Of a stretch of 64,000 nt of DNA, positions 35,761-48,350 are shown one piece after another. This stretch comes from Cyprinodon diabolis. Taxonomy: Eukaryota; Chordata; Actinopteri; Cyprinodontiformes; Cyprinodontidae. Below the pieces are notes generated by a model. The model saw nothing but the letters and a program-made list of their open reading frames with translations. It did not search any database and was not told where the DNA came from. Location: the NCBI GenBank assembly GCA_030533445.1, contig JARPUW010000038.1:150895-214894 (forward strand), written 5' to 3'. The translations under genes and the position numbers were made by a program. How positions within the stretch are numbered: the first letter of the stretch is position 1; each line of letters begins with the position of its first letter.

Positions 35761-38700
35761 ATCATCTAGAGCTGAAAACTAACAATATAAAGTAGATTTG
35801 AGCAGATGTTTTTGGTTCCAAGCTTCAAATCGTAAGGTTGAGGCCAAAACGCTCTTTTCACAGTGAGATAATGCCATTTTGGCCTCTGGAGTTGTAACAG
35901 ACAAACCATTAATGATACAGCCATGATCTTTTCAGGCAATCACCTAGAGCTGAAAACTAACAATATAAAGTAGATTTGAGCAGATGTTTTTGGTTCCAAG
36001 CTTCAAATCAGAAGTTGAGGCCAAAACGCTCTTTTCACAGTGAGATAATGCCATTTTGGCCTCTGGAGTTGTAACAGACAAACCATTAATGATACAGCCA
36101 TGATCTTTTCTGGCAATCATCTAGAGCTGAAAACTAACAATATAAAGTAGATTTGAGCAGATGTTTTTGGTTCCAAGCTTCAAATCAGAAGGTTGAGGCC
36201 AAAACGCTCTTTTCACAGTGAGATAATGCCATTTTGGCCTCTGGAGTTGTAACAGACAAACCATTAATGATACAGCCATGATCTTTTCTGGCAATCATCT
36301 AGAGCTGAAAACTAACAATATAAAGTAGATTTGAGCAGATGTTTTTGGTTCCAAGCTTCAAATCAGAAGGTTGAGGCCAAAACGCTCTTTTCACAGTGAG
36401 ATAATGCCATTTTGGCCTCTGGAGTTGTAACAGACAAACCATTAATGATACAGCCATGATCTTTTCAGGCAATCATCTAGAGCTGAAAACTAACAATATA
36501 AAGTAGATTTGAGAAGATGTTTTTGGTTCCCAGCTTCAAAACAGAAGGTTGAGGCCAAAACGCTCTTTTCACAGTGAGATAATGCCATTTTGGCCTCTGG
36601 AGTTGTAACAGACAAACCATTAATGATACAGCCATGATCTTTTCAGGCAATCATCTAGAGCTGAAAACTAACAATATAAAGTAGATTTGAGCAGATGTTT
36701 TTGGTTCCAAGCTTCAAATCAGAAGTTGAGGCCAAAACGCACTTTTCACAGTGAGATAATGCCATTTTGGCCTCTGGAGTTGTAACAGACAAACCATTAA
36801 TGATACAGCCATGATCTTTTCTGGCAATCATCTAGAGCTGAAAACTAACAATATAAAGGAGATTTGAGCAGATGTTTTTGGTTCCAAGCTTCAAATCAGA
36901 AGGTTGAGGCCAAAACGCTCTTTTCACAGTGAGATAATGCCATTTTGGCCTCTGGAGTTGTAACAGACAAACCATTAATGATACAGCCATGATCTTTTCT
37001 GGCAATCATCTAGAGCTGAAAACTAACAATATAAAGTAGATTTGAGCAGATGTTTTTGGTTCCAAGCTTCAAATCAGAAGTTGATGCCAAAACGCTCTTT
37101 TCACAGTGAGATAATGCCATTTTGGCCTCTGGAGTTGTAACAGACAAACCATTAATGATACAGCCATGATCTTTTCAGGCAATCATCTAGAGCTGAAAAC
37201 TAACAATATAAAGTAGATTTGAGCAGATGTTTTTGGTTCCAAGCTTCAAATCAGAAGTTGAGGCCAAAACGCACTTTTCACAGTGAGATAATGCCATTTT
37301 GGCCTCTGGAGTTGTAACAGACAAACCATTAATGATACAGCCATGATCTTTTCAGGCAATCATCTAGAGCTGAAAACTAACAATATAAAGTAGATTTGAG
37401 CAGATGTTTTTGGTTCCAAGCTTCAAATCAGAAGTTGAGGCCAAAACGCACTTTTCACAGTGAGATAATGCCATTTTGGCCTCTGGAGTTGTAACAGACA
37501 AACCATTAATGATACAGCCATGATCTTTTCTGGCAATCATCTAGAGCTGAAAACTAACAATATAAAGGAGATTTGAGCAGATGTTTTTGGTTCCAAGCTT
37601 CAAATCAGAAGGTTGAGGCCAAAACGCTCTTTTCACAGTGAGATAATGCCATTTTGGCCTCTGGAGTTGTAACAGACAAACCATTAATGATACAGCCATG
37701 ATCTTTTCTGGCAATCATCTAGAGCTGAAAACTAACAATATAAAGTAGATTTGAGCAGATGTTTTTGGTTCCAAGCTTCAAATCAGAAGTTGAGGCCAAA
37801 ACGCTCTTTTCACAGTGAGATAATGCCATTTTGGCCTCTTGAGTTGTAACAGACAAACCATTAATGATACAGCCATGATCTTTTCTGGCAATCATCTAGA
37901 GCTGAAAACTAACAATATAAAGTAGATTTGAGCAGATGTTTTTGGTTCCAAGCTTCAAATCGTAAGGTTGAGGCCAAAACGCTCTTTTCACAGTGAGATA
38001 ATGCCATTTTGGCCTCTGGAGTTGTAACAGACAAACCATTAATGATACAGCCATGATCTTTTCAGGCAATCACCTAGAGCTGAAAACTAACAATATAAAG
38101 TAGATTTGAGCAGATGTTTTTGGTTCCAAGCTTCAAATCAGAAGTTGAGGCCAAAACGCTCTTTTCACAGTGAGATAATGCCATTTTGGCCTCTTGAGTT
38201 GTAACAGACAAACCATTAATGATACAGCCATGATCTTTTCTGGCAATCATCTAGAGCTGAAAACTAACAATATAAAGTAGATTTGAGCAGATGTTTTTGG
38301 TTCCAAGCTTCAAATCGTAAGGTTGAGGCCAAAACGCTCTTTTCACAGTGAGATAATGCCATTTTGGCCTCTGGAGTTGTAACAGACAAACCATTAATGA
38401 TACAGCCATGATCTTTTCAGGCAATCACCTAGAGCTGAAAACTAACAATGTAAAGTAGATTTGAGCAGATGTTTTTGGTTCCAAGCTTCAAATCAGAAGT
38501 TGAGGCCAAAACGCACTTTTCACAGTGAGATAATGCCATTTTGGCCTCTGGAGTTGTAACAGACAAACCATTAATGATACAGCCATGATCTTTTCTGGCA
38601 ATCATCTAGAGCTGAAAACTAACAATATAAAGTAGATTTGAGCAGATGTTTTTGGTTCCAAGCTTCAAATCAGAAGGTTGAGGCCAAAACGCTCTTTTCA

Positions 38701-41700
38701 CAGTGAGATAATGCCATTTTGGCCTCTGGAGTTGTAACAGACAAACCATTAATGATACAGCCATGATCTTTTCTGGCAATCATCTAGAGCTGAAAACTAA
38801 CAATATAAAGTAGATTTGAGCAGATGTTTTTGGTTCCAAGCTTCAAATCAGAAGTTGAGGCCAAAACGCTCTTTTCACAGTGAGATAATGCCATTTTGGC
38901 CTCTGGAGTTGTAACAGACAAACCATTAATGATACAGCCATGATCTTTTCTGGCAATCACCTAGAGCTGAAAACTAACAATATAAAGTAGATTTGAGCAG
39001 ATGTTTTTGGTTCCAAGCTTCAAATCAGAAGGTTGAGGCCAAAACGCTCTTTTCACAGTGAGATAATGCCATTTTGGCCTCTGGAGTTGTAACAGACAAA
39101 CCATTAATGATACAGCCATGATCTTTTCAGGCAATCATCTAGAGCTGAAAACTAACAATATAAAGTAGATTTGAGCAGATGTTTTTGGTTCCAAGCTTCA
39201 AATCAGAAGTTGAGGCCAAAACGCTCTTTTCACAGTGAGATAATGCCATTTTGGCCTCTGGAGTTGTAACAGACAAACCATTAATGATACAGCCATGATC
39301 TTTTCAGGCAATCATCTAGAGCTGAAAACTAACAATATAAAGTAGATTTGAGCAGATGTTTTTGGTTCCAAGCTTCAAATCAGAAGTTGAGGCCAAAACG
39401 CTCTTTTCACAGTGAGATAATGCCATTTTGGCCTCTGGAGTTGTAACAGACAAACCATTAATGATACAGCCATGATCTTTTCAGGCAATCACCTAGAGTT
39501 GAAAACTAACAATGTAAAGTAGATTTGAGCAGATGTTTTTGGTTCCAAGCTTCAAATCAGAAGTTGAGGCCAAAACGCACTTTTCACAGTGAGATAATGC
39601 CATTTTGGCCTCTGGAGTTGTAACAGACAAACCATTAATGATACAGCCATGATCTTTTCTGGCAATCATCTAGAGCTGAAAACTAACAATATAAAGTAGA
39701 TTTGAGCAGATGTTTTTGGTTCCAAGCTTCAAATCAGAAGGTTGAGGCCAAAACGCTCTTTTCACAGTGAGATAATGCCATTTTGGCCTCTGGAGTTGTA
39801 ACAGACAAACCATTAATGATACAGCCATGATCTTTTCTGGCAATCATCTAGAGCTGAAAACTAACAATATAAAGTAGATTTGAGCAGATGTTTTTGGTTC
39901 CAAGCTTCAAATCAGAAGTTGAGGCCAAAACGCTCTTTTCACAGTGAGATAATGCCATTTTGGCCTCTGGAGTTGTAATAGACAAACCATTAATGATACA
40001 GCCATGATCTTTTCTGGCAATCACCTAGAGCTGAAAACTAACAATATAAAGTAGATTTGAGCAGATGTTTTTGGTTCCAAGCTTCAAATCAGAAGGTTGA
40101 GGCCAAAACGCTCTTTTCACAGTGAGATAATGCCATTTTGGCCTCTGGAGTTGTAACAGACAAACCATTAATGATACAGCCATGATCTTTTCAGGCAATC
40201 ATCTAGAGCTGAAAACTAACAATATAAAGTAGATTTGAGCAGATGTTTTTGGTTCCAAGCTTCAAATCAGAAGTTGAGGCCAAAACGCTCTTTTCACAGT
40301 GAGATAATGCCATTTTGGCCTCTGGAGTTGTAACAGACAAACCATTAATGATACAGCCATGATCTTTTCTGGCAATCATATAGAGCTGAAAACTAACAAT
40401 ATAAAGTAGATTTGAGCAGATGTTTTTGGTTCCAAGCTTCAAATCAGAAGTTGAGGCCAAAACGCTCTTTTCACAGTGAGATAATGCCATTTTGGCCTCT
40501 GGAGTTGTAACAGACAAACCATTAATGATACAGCCATGATCTTTTCAGGCAATCATCTAGAGCTGAAAACTAACAATATAAAGTAGATTTGAGCAGATGT
40601 TTTTGGTTCCAAGCTTCAAATCAGAAGTTGAGGCCAAAACGCTCTTTTCACAGTGAGATAATGCCATTTTGGCCTCTGGAGTTGTAACAGACAAACCATT
40701 AATGATACAGCCATGATCTTTTCTGGCAATCATCTAGAGCTGAAAACTAACAATATAAAGTAGATTTGAGCAGATGTTTTTGGTTCCAAGCTTCAAATCG
40801 TAAGGTTGAGGCCAAAACGCTCTTTTCACAGTGAGATAATGCCATTTTGGCCTCTGGAGTTGTAACAGACAAACCATTAATGATACAGCCATGATCTTTT
40901 CAGGCAATCACCTAGAGCTGAAAACTAACAATATAAAGTAGATTTGAGCAGATGTTTTTGGTTCCAAGCTTCAAATCAGAAGTTGAGGCCAAAACGCACT
41001 TTTCACAGTGAGATAATGCCATTTTGGCCTCTGGAGTTGTAACAGACAAACCATTAATGATACAGCCATGATCTTTTCTGGCAATCATCTAGAGCTGAAA
41101 ACTAACAATATAAAGTAGATTTGAGCAGATGTTTTTGGTTCCAAGCTTCAAATCAGAAGGTTGAGGCCAAAACGCTCTTTTCACAGTGAGATAATGCCAT
41201 TTTGGCCTCTGGAGTTGTAACAGACAAACCATTAATGATACAGCCATGATCTTTTCTGGCAATCATCTAGAGCTGAAAACTAACAATATAAAGTAGATTT
41301 GAGCAGATGTTTTTGGTTCCAAGCTTCAAATCAGAAGGTTGAGGCCAAAACGCTCTTTTCACAGTGAGATAATGCCATTTTGGCCTCTGGAGTTGTAACA
41401 GACAAACCATTAATGATACAGCCATGATCTTTTCAGGCAATCACCTAGAGCTGAAAACTAACAATATAAAGTAGATTTGAGCAGATGTTTTTGGTTCCAA
41501 GCTTCAAATCAGAAGTTGAGGCCAAAACGCACTTTTCACAGTGAGATAATGCCATTTTGGCCTCTGGAGTTGTAACAGACAAACCATTAATGATACAGCC
41601 ATGATCTTTTCTGGCAATCATCTAGAGCTGAAAACTAACAATATAAAGTAGATTTGAGCAGATGTTTTTGGTTCCAAGCTTCAAATCAGAAGGTTGAGGC

Positions 41701-42600
41701 CAAAACGCTCTTTTCACAGTGAGATAATGCCATTTTGGCCTCTGGAGTTGTAACAGACAAACCATTAATGATACAGCCATGATCTTTTCTGGCAATCATC
41801 TAGAGCTGAAAACTAACAATATAAAGTAGATTTGAGCAGATGTTTTTGGTTCCAAGCTTCAAATCAGAAGGTTGAGGCCAAAACGCTCTTTTCACAGTGA
41901 GATAATGCCATTTTGGCCTCTGGAGTTGTAACAGACAAACCATTAATGATACAGCCATGATCTTTTCAGGCAATCATCTAGAGCTGAAAACTAACAATAT
42001 AAAGTAGATTTGAGCAGATGTTTTTGGTTCCAAGCTTCAAAACAGAAGGTTGAGGCCAAAACGCTCTTTTCACAGTGAGATAATGCCATTTTGGCCTCTG
42101 GAGTTGTAACAGACAAACCATTAATGATACAGCCATGATCTTTTCAGGCAATCATCTAGAGCTGAAAACTAACAATATAAAGTAGATTTGAGCAGATGTT
42201 TTTGGTTCCAAGCTTCAAATCGTAAGGTTGAGGCCAAAACGCTCTTTTCACAGTGAGATAATGCCATTTTGGCCTCTGGAGTTGTAACAGACAAACCATT
42301 AATGATACAGCCATGATCTTTTCAGGCAATCACCTAGAGCTGAAAACTAACAATATAAAGTAGATTTGAGCAGATGTTTTTGGTTCCAAGCTTCAAATCA
42401 GAAGTTGAGGCCAAAACGCTCTTTTCACAGTGAGATAATGCCATTTTGGCCTCTGGAGTTGTAACAGACAAACCATTAATGATACAGCCATGATCTTTTC
42501 TGGCAATCATCTAGAGCTGAAAACTAACAATATAAAGTAGATTTGAGCAGATGTTTTTGGTTCCAAGCTTCAAATCAGAAGGTTGAGGCCAAAACGCTCT
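35760..42600 (+). repeat. Domain C: mosaic of A-type and B-type blocks
   Basis: The first part matches domain A in marker order at two offsets. At 25,383 bp: 10,443 to 35,826, 11,131 to 36,514, 11,701 to 37,084, 12,573 to 37,956. At 22,009 bp: 14,505 to 36,514, 15,075 to 37,084, 15,947 to 37,956, 16,302 to 38,311, 16,441 to 38,450. From about 39,500 it matches domain B at 22,364 bp (17,150 to 39,514, 17,615 to 39,979, 18,430 to 40,794, catAta 18,016 to 40,380). An additional six-monomer step (1064 bp) repeats the gtaaag unit at 38,450 and 39,514. From about 41.4 kb it returns to A-type order, continuing into domain D. It contains no foreign sequence. Confidence 0.75.
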
Positions 42601-42679
42601 TTTCACAGTGAGATAATGCCATTTTGGCCTCTGGAGTTGTAACAGACAAACCATTAATGATACAGCCATGATCTTTTCT

Positions 42680-45600
42680 GGCAATCATCTAGAGCTGAAA
42701 ACTAACAATATAGAGTAGATTTGAGCAGATGTTTTTGGTTCCAAGCTTCAAATCAGAAGGTTGAGGCCAAAACGCTCTTTTCACAGTGAGATAATGCCAT
42801 TTTGGCCTCTGGAGTTGTAACAGACAAACCATTAATGATACAGCCATGATCTTTTCTGGCAATCATCTAGAGCTGAAAACTAACAATATAAAGTAGATTT
42901 GAGCAGATGTTTTTGGTTCCAAGCTTCAAATCAGAAGGTTGAGGCCAAAACGCTCTTTTCACAGTGAGATAATGCCATTTTGGCCTCTGGAGTTGTAACA
43001 GACAAACCATTAATGATACAGCCATGATCTTTTCAGGCAATCATCTAGAGCTGAAAACTAACAATATAAAGTAGATTTGAGAAGATGTTTTTGGTTCCAA
43101 GCTTCAAAACAGAAGGTTGAGGCCAAAACGCTCTTTTCACAGTGAGATAATGCCATTTTGGCCTCTGGAGTTGTAACAGACAAACCATTAATGATACAGC
43201 CATGATCTTTTCAGGCAATCATCTAGAGCTGAAAACTAACAATATAAAGTAGATTTGAGCAGATGTTTTTGGTTCCAAGCTTCAAATCAGAAGTTGAGGC
43301 CAAAACGCACTTTTCACAGTGAGATAATGCCATTTTGGCCTCTGGAGTTGTAACAGACAAACCATTAATGATACAGCCATGATCTTTTCTGGCAATCATC
43401 TAGAGCTGAAAACTAACAATATAAAGGAGATTTGAGCAGATGTTTTTGGTTCCAAGCTTCAAATCAGAAGGTTGAGGCCAAAACGGTCTTTTCACAGTGA
43501 GATAATGCCATTTTGGCCTCTGGAGTTGTAACAGACAAACCATTAATGATACAGCCATGATCTTTTCTGGCAATCATCTAGAGCTGAAAACTAACAATAT
43601 AAAGTAGATTTGAGCAGATGTTTTTGGTTCCAAGCTTCAAATCAGAAGTTGATGCCAAAACGCTCTTTTCACAGTGAGATAATGCCATTTTGGCCTCTGG
43701 AGTTGTAACAGACAAACCATTAATGATACAGCCATGATCTTTTCAGGCAATCATCTAGAGCTGAAAACTAACAATATAAAGTAGATTTGAGCAGATGTTT
43801 TTGGTTCCAAGCTTCAAATCAGAAGTTGAGGCCAAAACGCACTTTTCACAGTGAGATAATGCCATTTTGGCCTCTGGAGTTGTAACAGACAAACCATTAA
43901 TGATACAGCCATGATCTTTTCAGGCAATCATCTAGAGCTGAAAACTAACAATATAAAGTAGATTTGAGCAGATGTTTTTGGTTCCAAGCTTCAAATCAGA
44001 AGTTGAGGCCAAAACGCACTTTTCACAGTGAGATAATGCCATTTTGGCCTCTGGAGTTGTAACAGACAAACCATTAATGATACAGCCATGATCTTTTCTG
44101 GCAATCATCTAGAGCTGAAAACTAACAATATAAAGGAGATTTGAGCAGATGTTTTTGGTTCCAAGCTTCAAATCAGAAGGTTGAGGCCAAAACGCTCTTT
44201 TCACAGTGAGATAATGCCATTTTGGCCTCTGGAGTTGTAACAGACAAACCATTAATGATACAGCCATGATCTTTTCTGGCAATCATCTAGAGCTGAAAAC
44301 TAACAATATAAAGTAGATTTGAGCAGATGTTTTTGGTTCCAAGCTTCAAATCAGAAGTTGAGGCCAAAACGCTCTTTTCACAGTGAGATAATGCCATTTT
44401 GGCCTCTTGAGTTGTAACAGACAAACCATTAATGATACAGCCATGATCTTTTCTGGCAATCATCTAGAGCTGAAAACTAACAATATAAAGTAGATTTGAG
44501 CAGATGTTTTTGGTTCCAAGCTTCAAATCGTAAGGTTGAGGCCAAAACGCTCTTTTCACAGTGAGATAATGCCATTTTGGCCTCTGGAGTTGTAACAGAC
44601 AAACCATTAATGATACAGCCATGATCTTTTCAGGCAATCACCTAGAGCGGAAAACTAACAATATAAAGTAGATTTGAGCAGATGTTTTTGGTTCCAAGCT
44701 TCAAATCAGAAGTTGAGGCCAAAACGCTCTTTTCACAGTGAGATAATGCCATTTTGGCCTCTGGAGTTGTAACAGACAAACCATTAATGATACAGCCATG
44801 ATCTTTTCAGGCAATCACCTAGAGCTGAAAACTAACAATATAAAGTAGATTTGAGCAGATGTTTTTGGTTCCAAGCTTCAAATCAGAAGTTGAGGCCAAA
44901 ACGCTCTTTTCACAGTGAGATAATGCCATTTTGGCCTCTTGAGTTGTAACAGACAAACCATTAATGATACAGCCATGATCTTTTCTGGCAATCATCTAGA
45001 GCTGAAAACTAACAATATAAAGTAGATTTGAGCAGATGTTTTTGGTTCCAAGCTTCAAATCGTAAGGTTGAGGCCAAAACGCTCTTTTCACAGTGAGATA
45101 ATGCCATTTTGGCCTCTGGAGTTGTAACAGACAAACCATTAATGATACAGCCATGATCTTTTCAGGCAATCACCTAGAGCTGAAAACTAACAATGTAAAG
45201 TAGATTTGAGCAGATGTTTTTGGTTCCAAGCTTCAAATCAGAAGTTGAGGCCAAAACGCACTTTTCACAGTGAGATAATGCCATTTTGGCCTCTGGAGTT
45301 GTAACAGACAAACCATTAATGATACAGCCATGATCTTTTCTGGCAATCATCTAGAGCTGAAAACTAACAATATAAAGTAGATTTGAGCAGATGTTTTTGG
45401 TTCCAAGCTTCAAATCAGAAGGTTGAGGCCAAAACGCTCTTTTCACAGTGAGATAATGCCATTTTGGCCTCTGGAGTTGTAACAGACAAACCATTAATGA
45501 TACAGCCATGATCTTTTCTGGCAATCATCTAGAGCTGAAAACTAACAATATAAAGTAGATTTGAGCAGATGTTTTTGGTTCCAAGCTTCAAATCAGAAGG

Positions 45601-48350
45601 TTGAGGCCAAAACGCTCTTTTCACAGTGAGATAATGCCATTTTGGCCTCTGGAGTTGTAACAGACAAACCATTAATGATACAGCCATGATCTTTTCAGGC
45701 AATCATCTAGAGCTGAAAACTAACAATATAAAGTAGATTTGAGAAGATGTTTTTGGTTCCAAGCTTCAAAACAGAAGGTTGAGGCCAAAACGCTCTTTTC
45801 ACAGTGAGATAATGCCATTTTGGCCTCTGGAGTTGTAACAGACAAACCATTAATGATACAGCCATGATCTTTTCAGGCAATCATCTAGAGCTGAAAACTA
45901 ACAATATAGAGTAGATTTGAGCAGATGTTTTTGGTTCCAAGCTTCAAATCAGAAGGTTGAGGCCAAAACGCTCTTTTCACAGTGAGATAATGCCATTTTG
46001 GCCTCTGGAGTTGTAACAGACAAACCATTAATGATACAGCCATGATCTTTTCTGGCAATCATCTAGAGCTGAAAACTAACAATATAAAGTAGATTTGAGC
46101 AGATGTTTTTGGTTCCAAGCTTCAAATCAGAAGGTTGAGGCCAAAACGCTCTTTTCACAGTGAGATAATGCCATTTTGGCCTCTGGAGTTGTAACAGACA
46201 AACCATTAATGATACAGCCATGATCTTTTCAGGCAATCATCTAGAGCTGAAAACTAACAATATAAAGTAGATTTGAGAAGATGTTTTTGGTTCCAAGCTT
46301 CAAAACAGAAGGTTGAGGCCAAAACGCTCTTTTCACAGTGAGATAATGCCATTTTGGCCTCTGGAGTTGTAACAGACAAACCATTAATGATACAGCCATG
46401 ATCTTTTCAGGCAATCATCTAGAGCTGAAAACTAACAATATAAAGTAGATTTGAGCAGATGTTTTTGGTTCCAAGCTTCAAATCAGAAGTTGAGGCCAAA
46501 ACGCACTTTTCACAGTGAGATAATGCCATTTTGGCCTCTGGAGTTGTAACAGACAAACCATTAATGATACAGCCATGATCTTTTCTGGCAATCATCTAGA
46601 GCTGAAAACTAACAATATAAAGGAGATTTGAGCAGATGTTTTTGGTTCCAAGCTTCAAATCAGAAGGTTGAGGCCAAAACGGTCTTTTCACAGTGAGATA
46701 ATGCCATTTTGGCCTCTGGAGTTGTAACAGACAAACCATTAATGATACAGCCATGATCTTTTCTGGCAATCATCTAGAGCTGAAAACTAACAATATAAAG
46801 TAGATTTGAGCAGATGTTTTTGGTTCCAAGCTTCAAATCAGAAGTTGATGCCAAAACGCTCTTTTCACAGTGAGATAATGCCATTTTGGCCTCTGGAGTT
46901 GTAACAGACAAACCATTAATGATACAGCCATGATCTTTTCAGGCAATCATCTAGAGCTGAAAACTAACAATATAAAGTAGATTTGAGCAGATGTTTTTGG
47001 TTCCAAGCTTCAAATCAGAAGTTGAGGCCAAAACGCACTTTTCACAGTGAGATAATGCCATTTTGGCCTCTGGAGTTGTAACAGACAAACCATTAATGAT
47101 ACAGCCATGATCTTTTCAGGCAATCATCTAGAGCTGAAAACTAACAATATAAAGTAGATTTGAGCAGATGTTTTTGGTTCCAAGCTTCAAATCAGAAGTT
47201 GAGGCCAAAACGCACTTTTCACAGTGAGATAATGCCATTTTGGCCTCTGGAGTTGTAACAGACAAACCATTAATGATACAGCCATGATCTTTTCTGGCAA
47301 TCATCTAGAGCTGAAAACTAACAATATAAAGGAGATTTGAGCAGATGTTTTTGGTTCCAAGCTTCAAATCAGAAGGTTGAGGCCAAAACGCTCTTTTCAC
47401 AGTGAGATAATGCCATTTTGGCCTCTGGAGTTGTAACAGACAAACCATTAATGATACAGCCATGATCTTTTCTGGCAATCATCTAGAGCTGAAAACTAAC
47501 AATATAAAGTAGATTTGAGCAGATGTTTTTGGTTCCAAGCTTCAAATCAGAAGTTGAGGCCAAAACGCTCTTTTCACAGTGAGATAATGCCATTTTGGCC
47601 TCTTGAGTTGTAACAGACAAACCATTAATGATACAGCCATGATCTTTTCTGGCAATCATCTAGAGCTGAAAACTAACAATATAAAGTAGATTTGAGCAGA
47701 TGTTTTTGGTTCCAAGCTTCAAATCGTAAGGTTGAGGCCAAAACGCTCTTTTCACAGTGAGATAATGCCATTTTGGCCTCTGGAGTTGTAACAGACAAAC
47801 CATTAATGATACAGCCATGATCTTTTCAGGCAATCACCTAGAGCGGAAAACTAACAATATAAAGTAGATTTGAGCAGATGTTTTTGGTTCCAAGCTTCAA
47901 ATCAGAAGTTGAGGCCAAAACGCTCTTTTCACAGTGAGATAATGCCATTTTGGCCTCTGGAGTTGTAACAGACAAACCATTAATGATACAGCCATGATCT
48001 TTTCAGGCAATCACCTAGAGCTGAAAACTAACAATATAAAGTAGATTTGAGCAGATGTTTTTGGTTCCAAGCTTCAAATCAGAAGTTGAGGCCAAAACGC
48101 TCTTTTCACAGTGAGATAATGCCATTTTGGCCTCTTGAGTTGTAACAGACAAACCATTAATGATACAGCCATGATCTTTTCTGGCAATCATCTAGAGCTG
48201 AAAACTAACAATATAAAGTAGATTTGAGCAGATGTTTTTGGTTCCAAGCTTCAAATCGTAAGGTTGAGGCCAAAACGCTCTTTTCACAGTGAGATAATGC
48301 CATTTTGGCCTCTGGAGTTGTAACAGACAAACCATTAATGATACAGCCAT
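42680..48350 (+). repeat. Block pair at 3196-bp (18-monomer) spacing
   Basis: Six markers recur exactly 3196 bp apart: aGagtag 42,708/45,904, gagAag 43,082/46,278, acgGtc 43,486/46,682, aatcGT 44,524/47,720, agcGg 44,649/47,845 and aatcGT 45,056/48,252. The matched part is about 2.5 kb per copy. To the left the match stops just before the aGagtag site, because 45,8xx has tcAgg where 42,6xx has tcTgg. To the right it stops before about 48,355, where caCcta and gtaaag of the first copy are missing. The stretch between the copies (about 45,160-45,880) has no partner at this offset. Confidence 0.85.
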
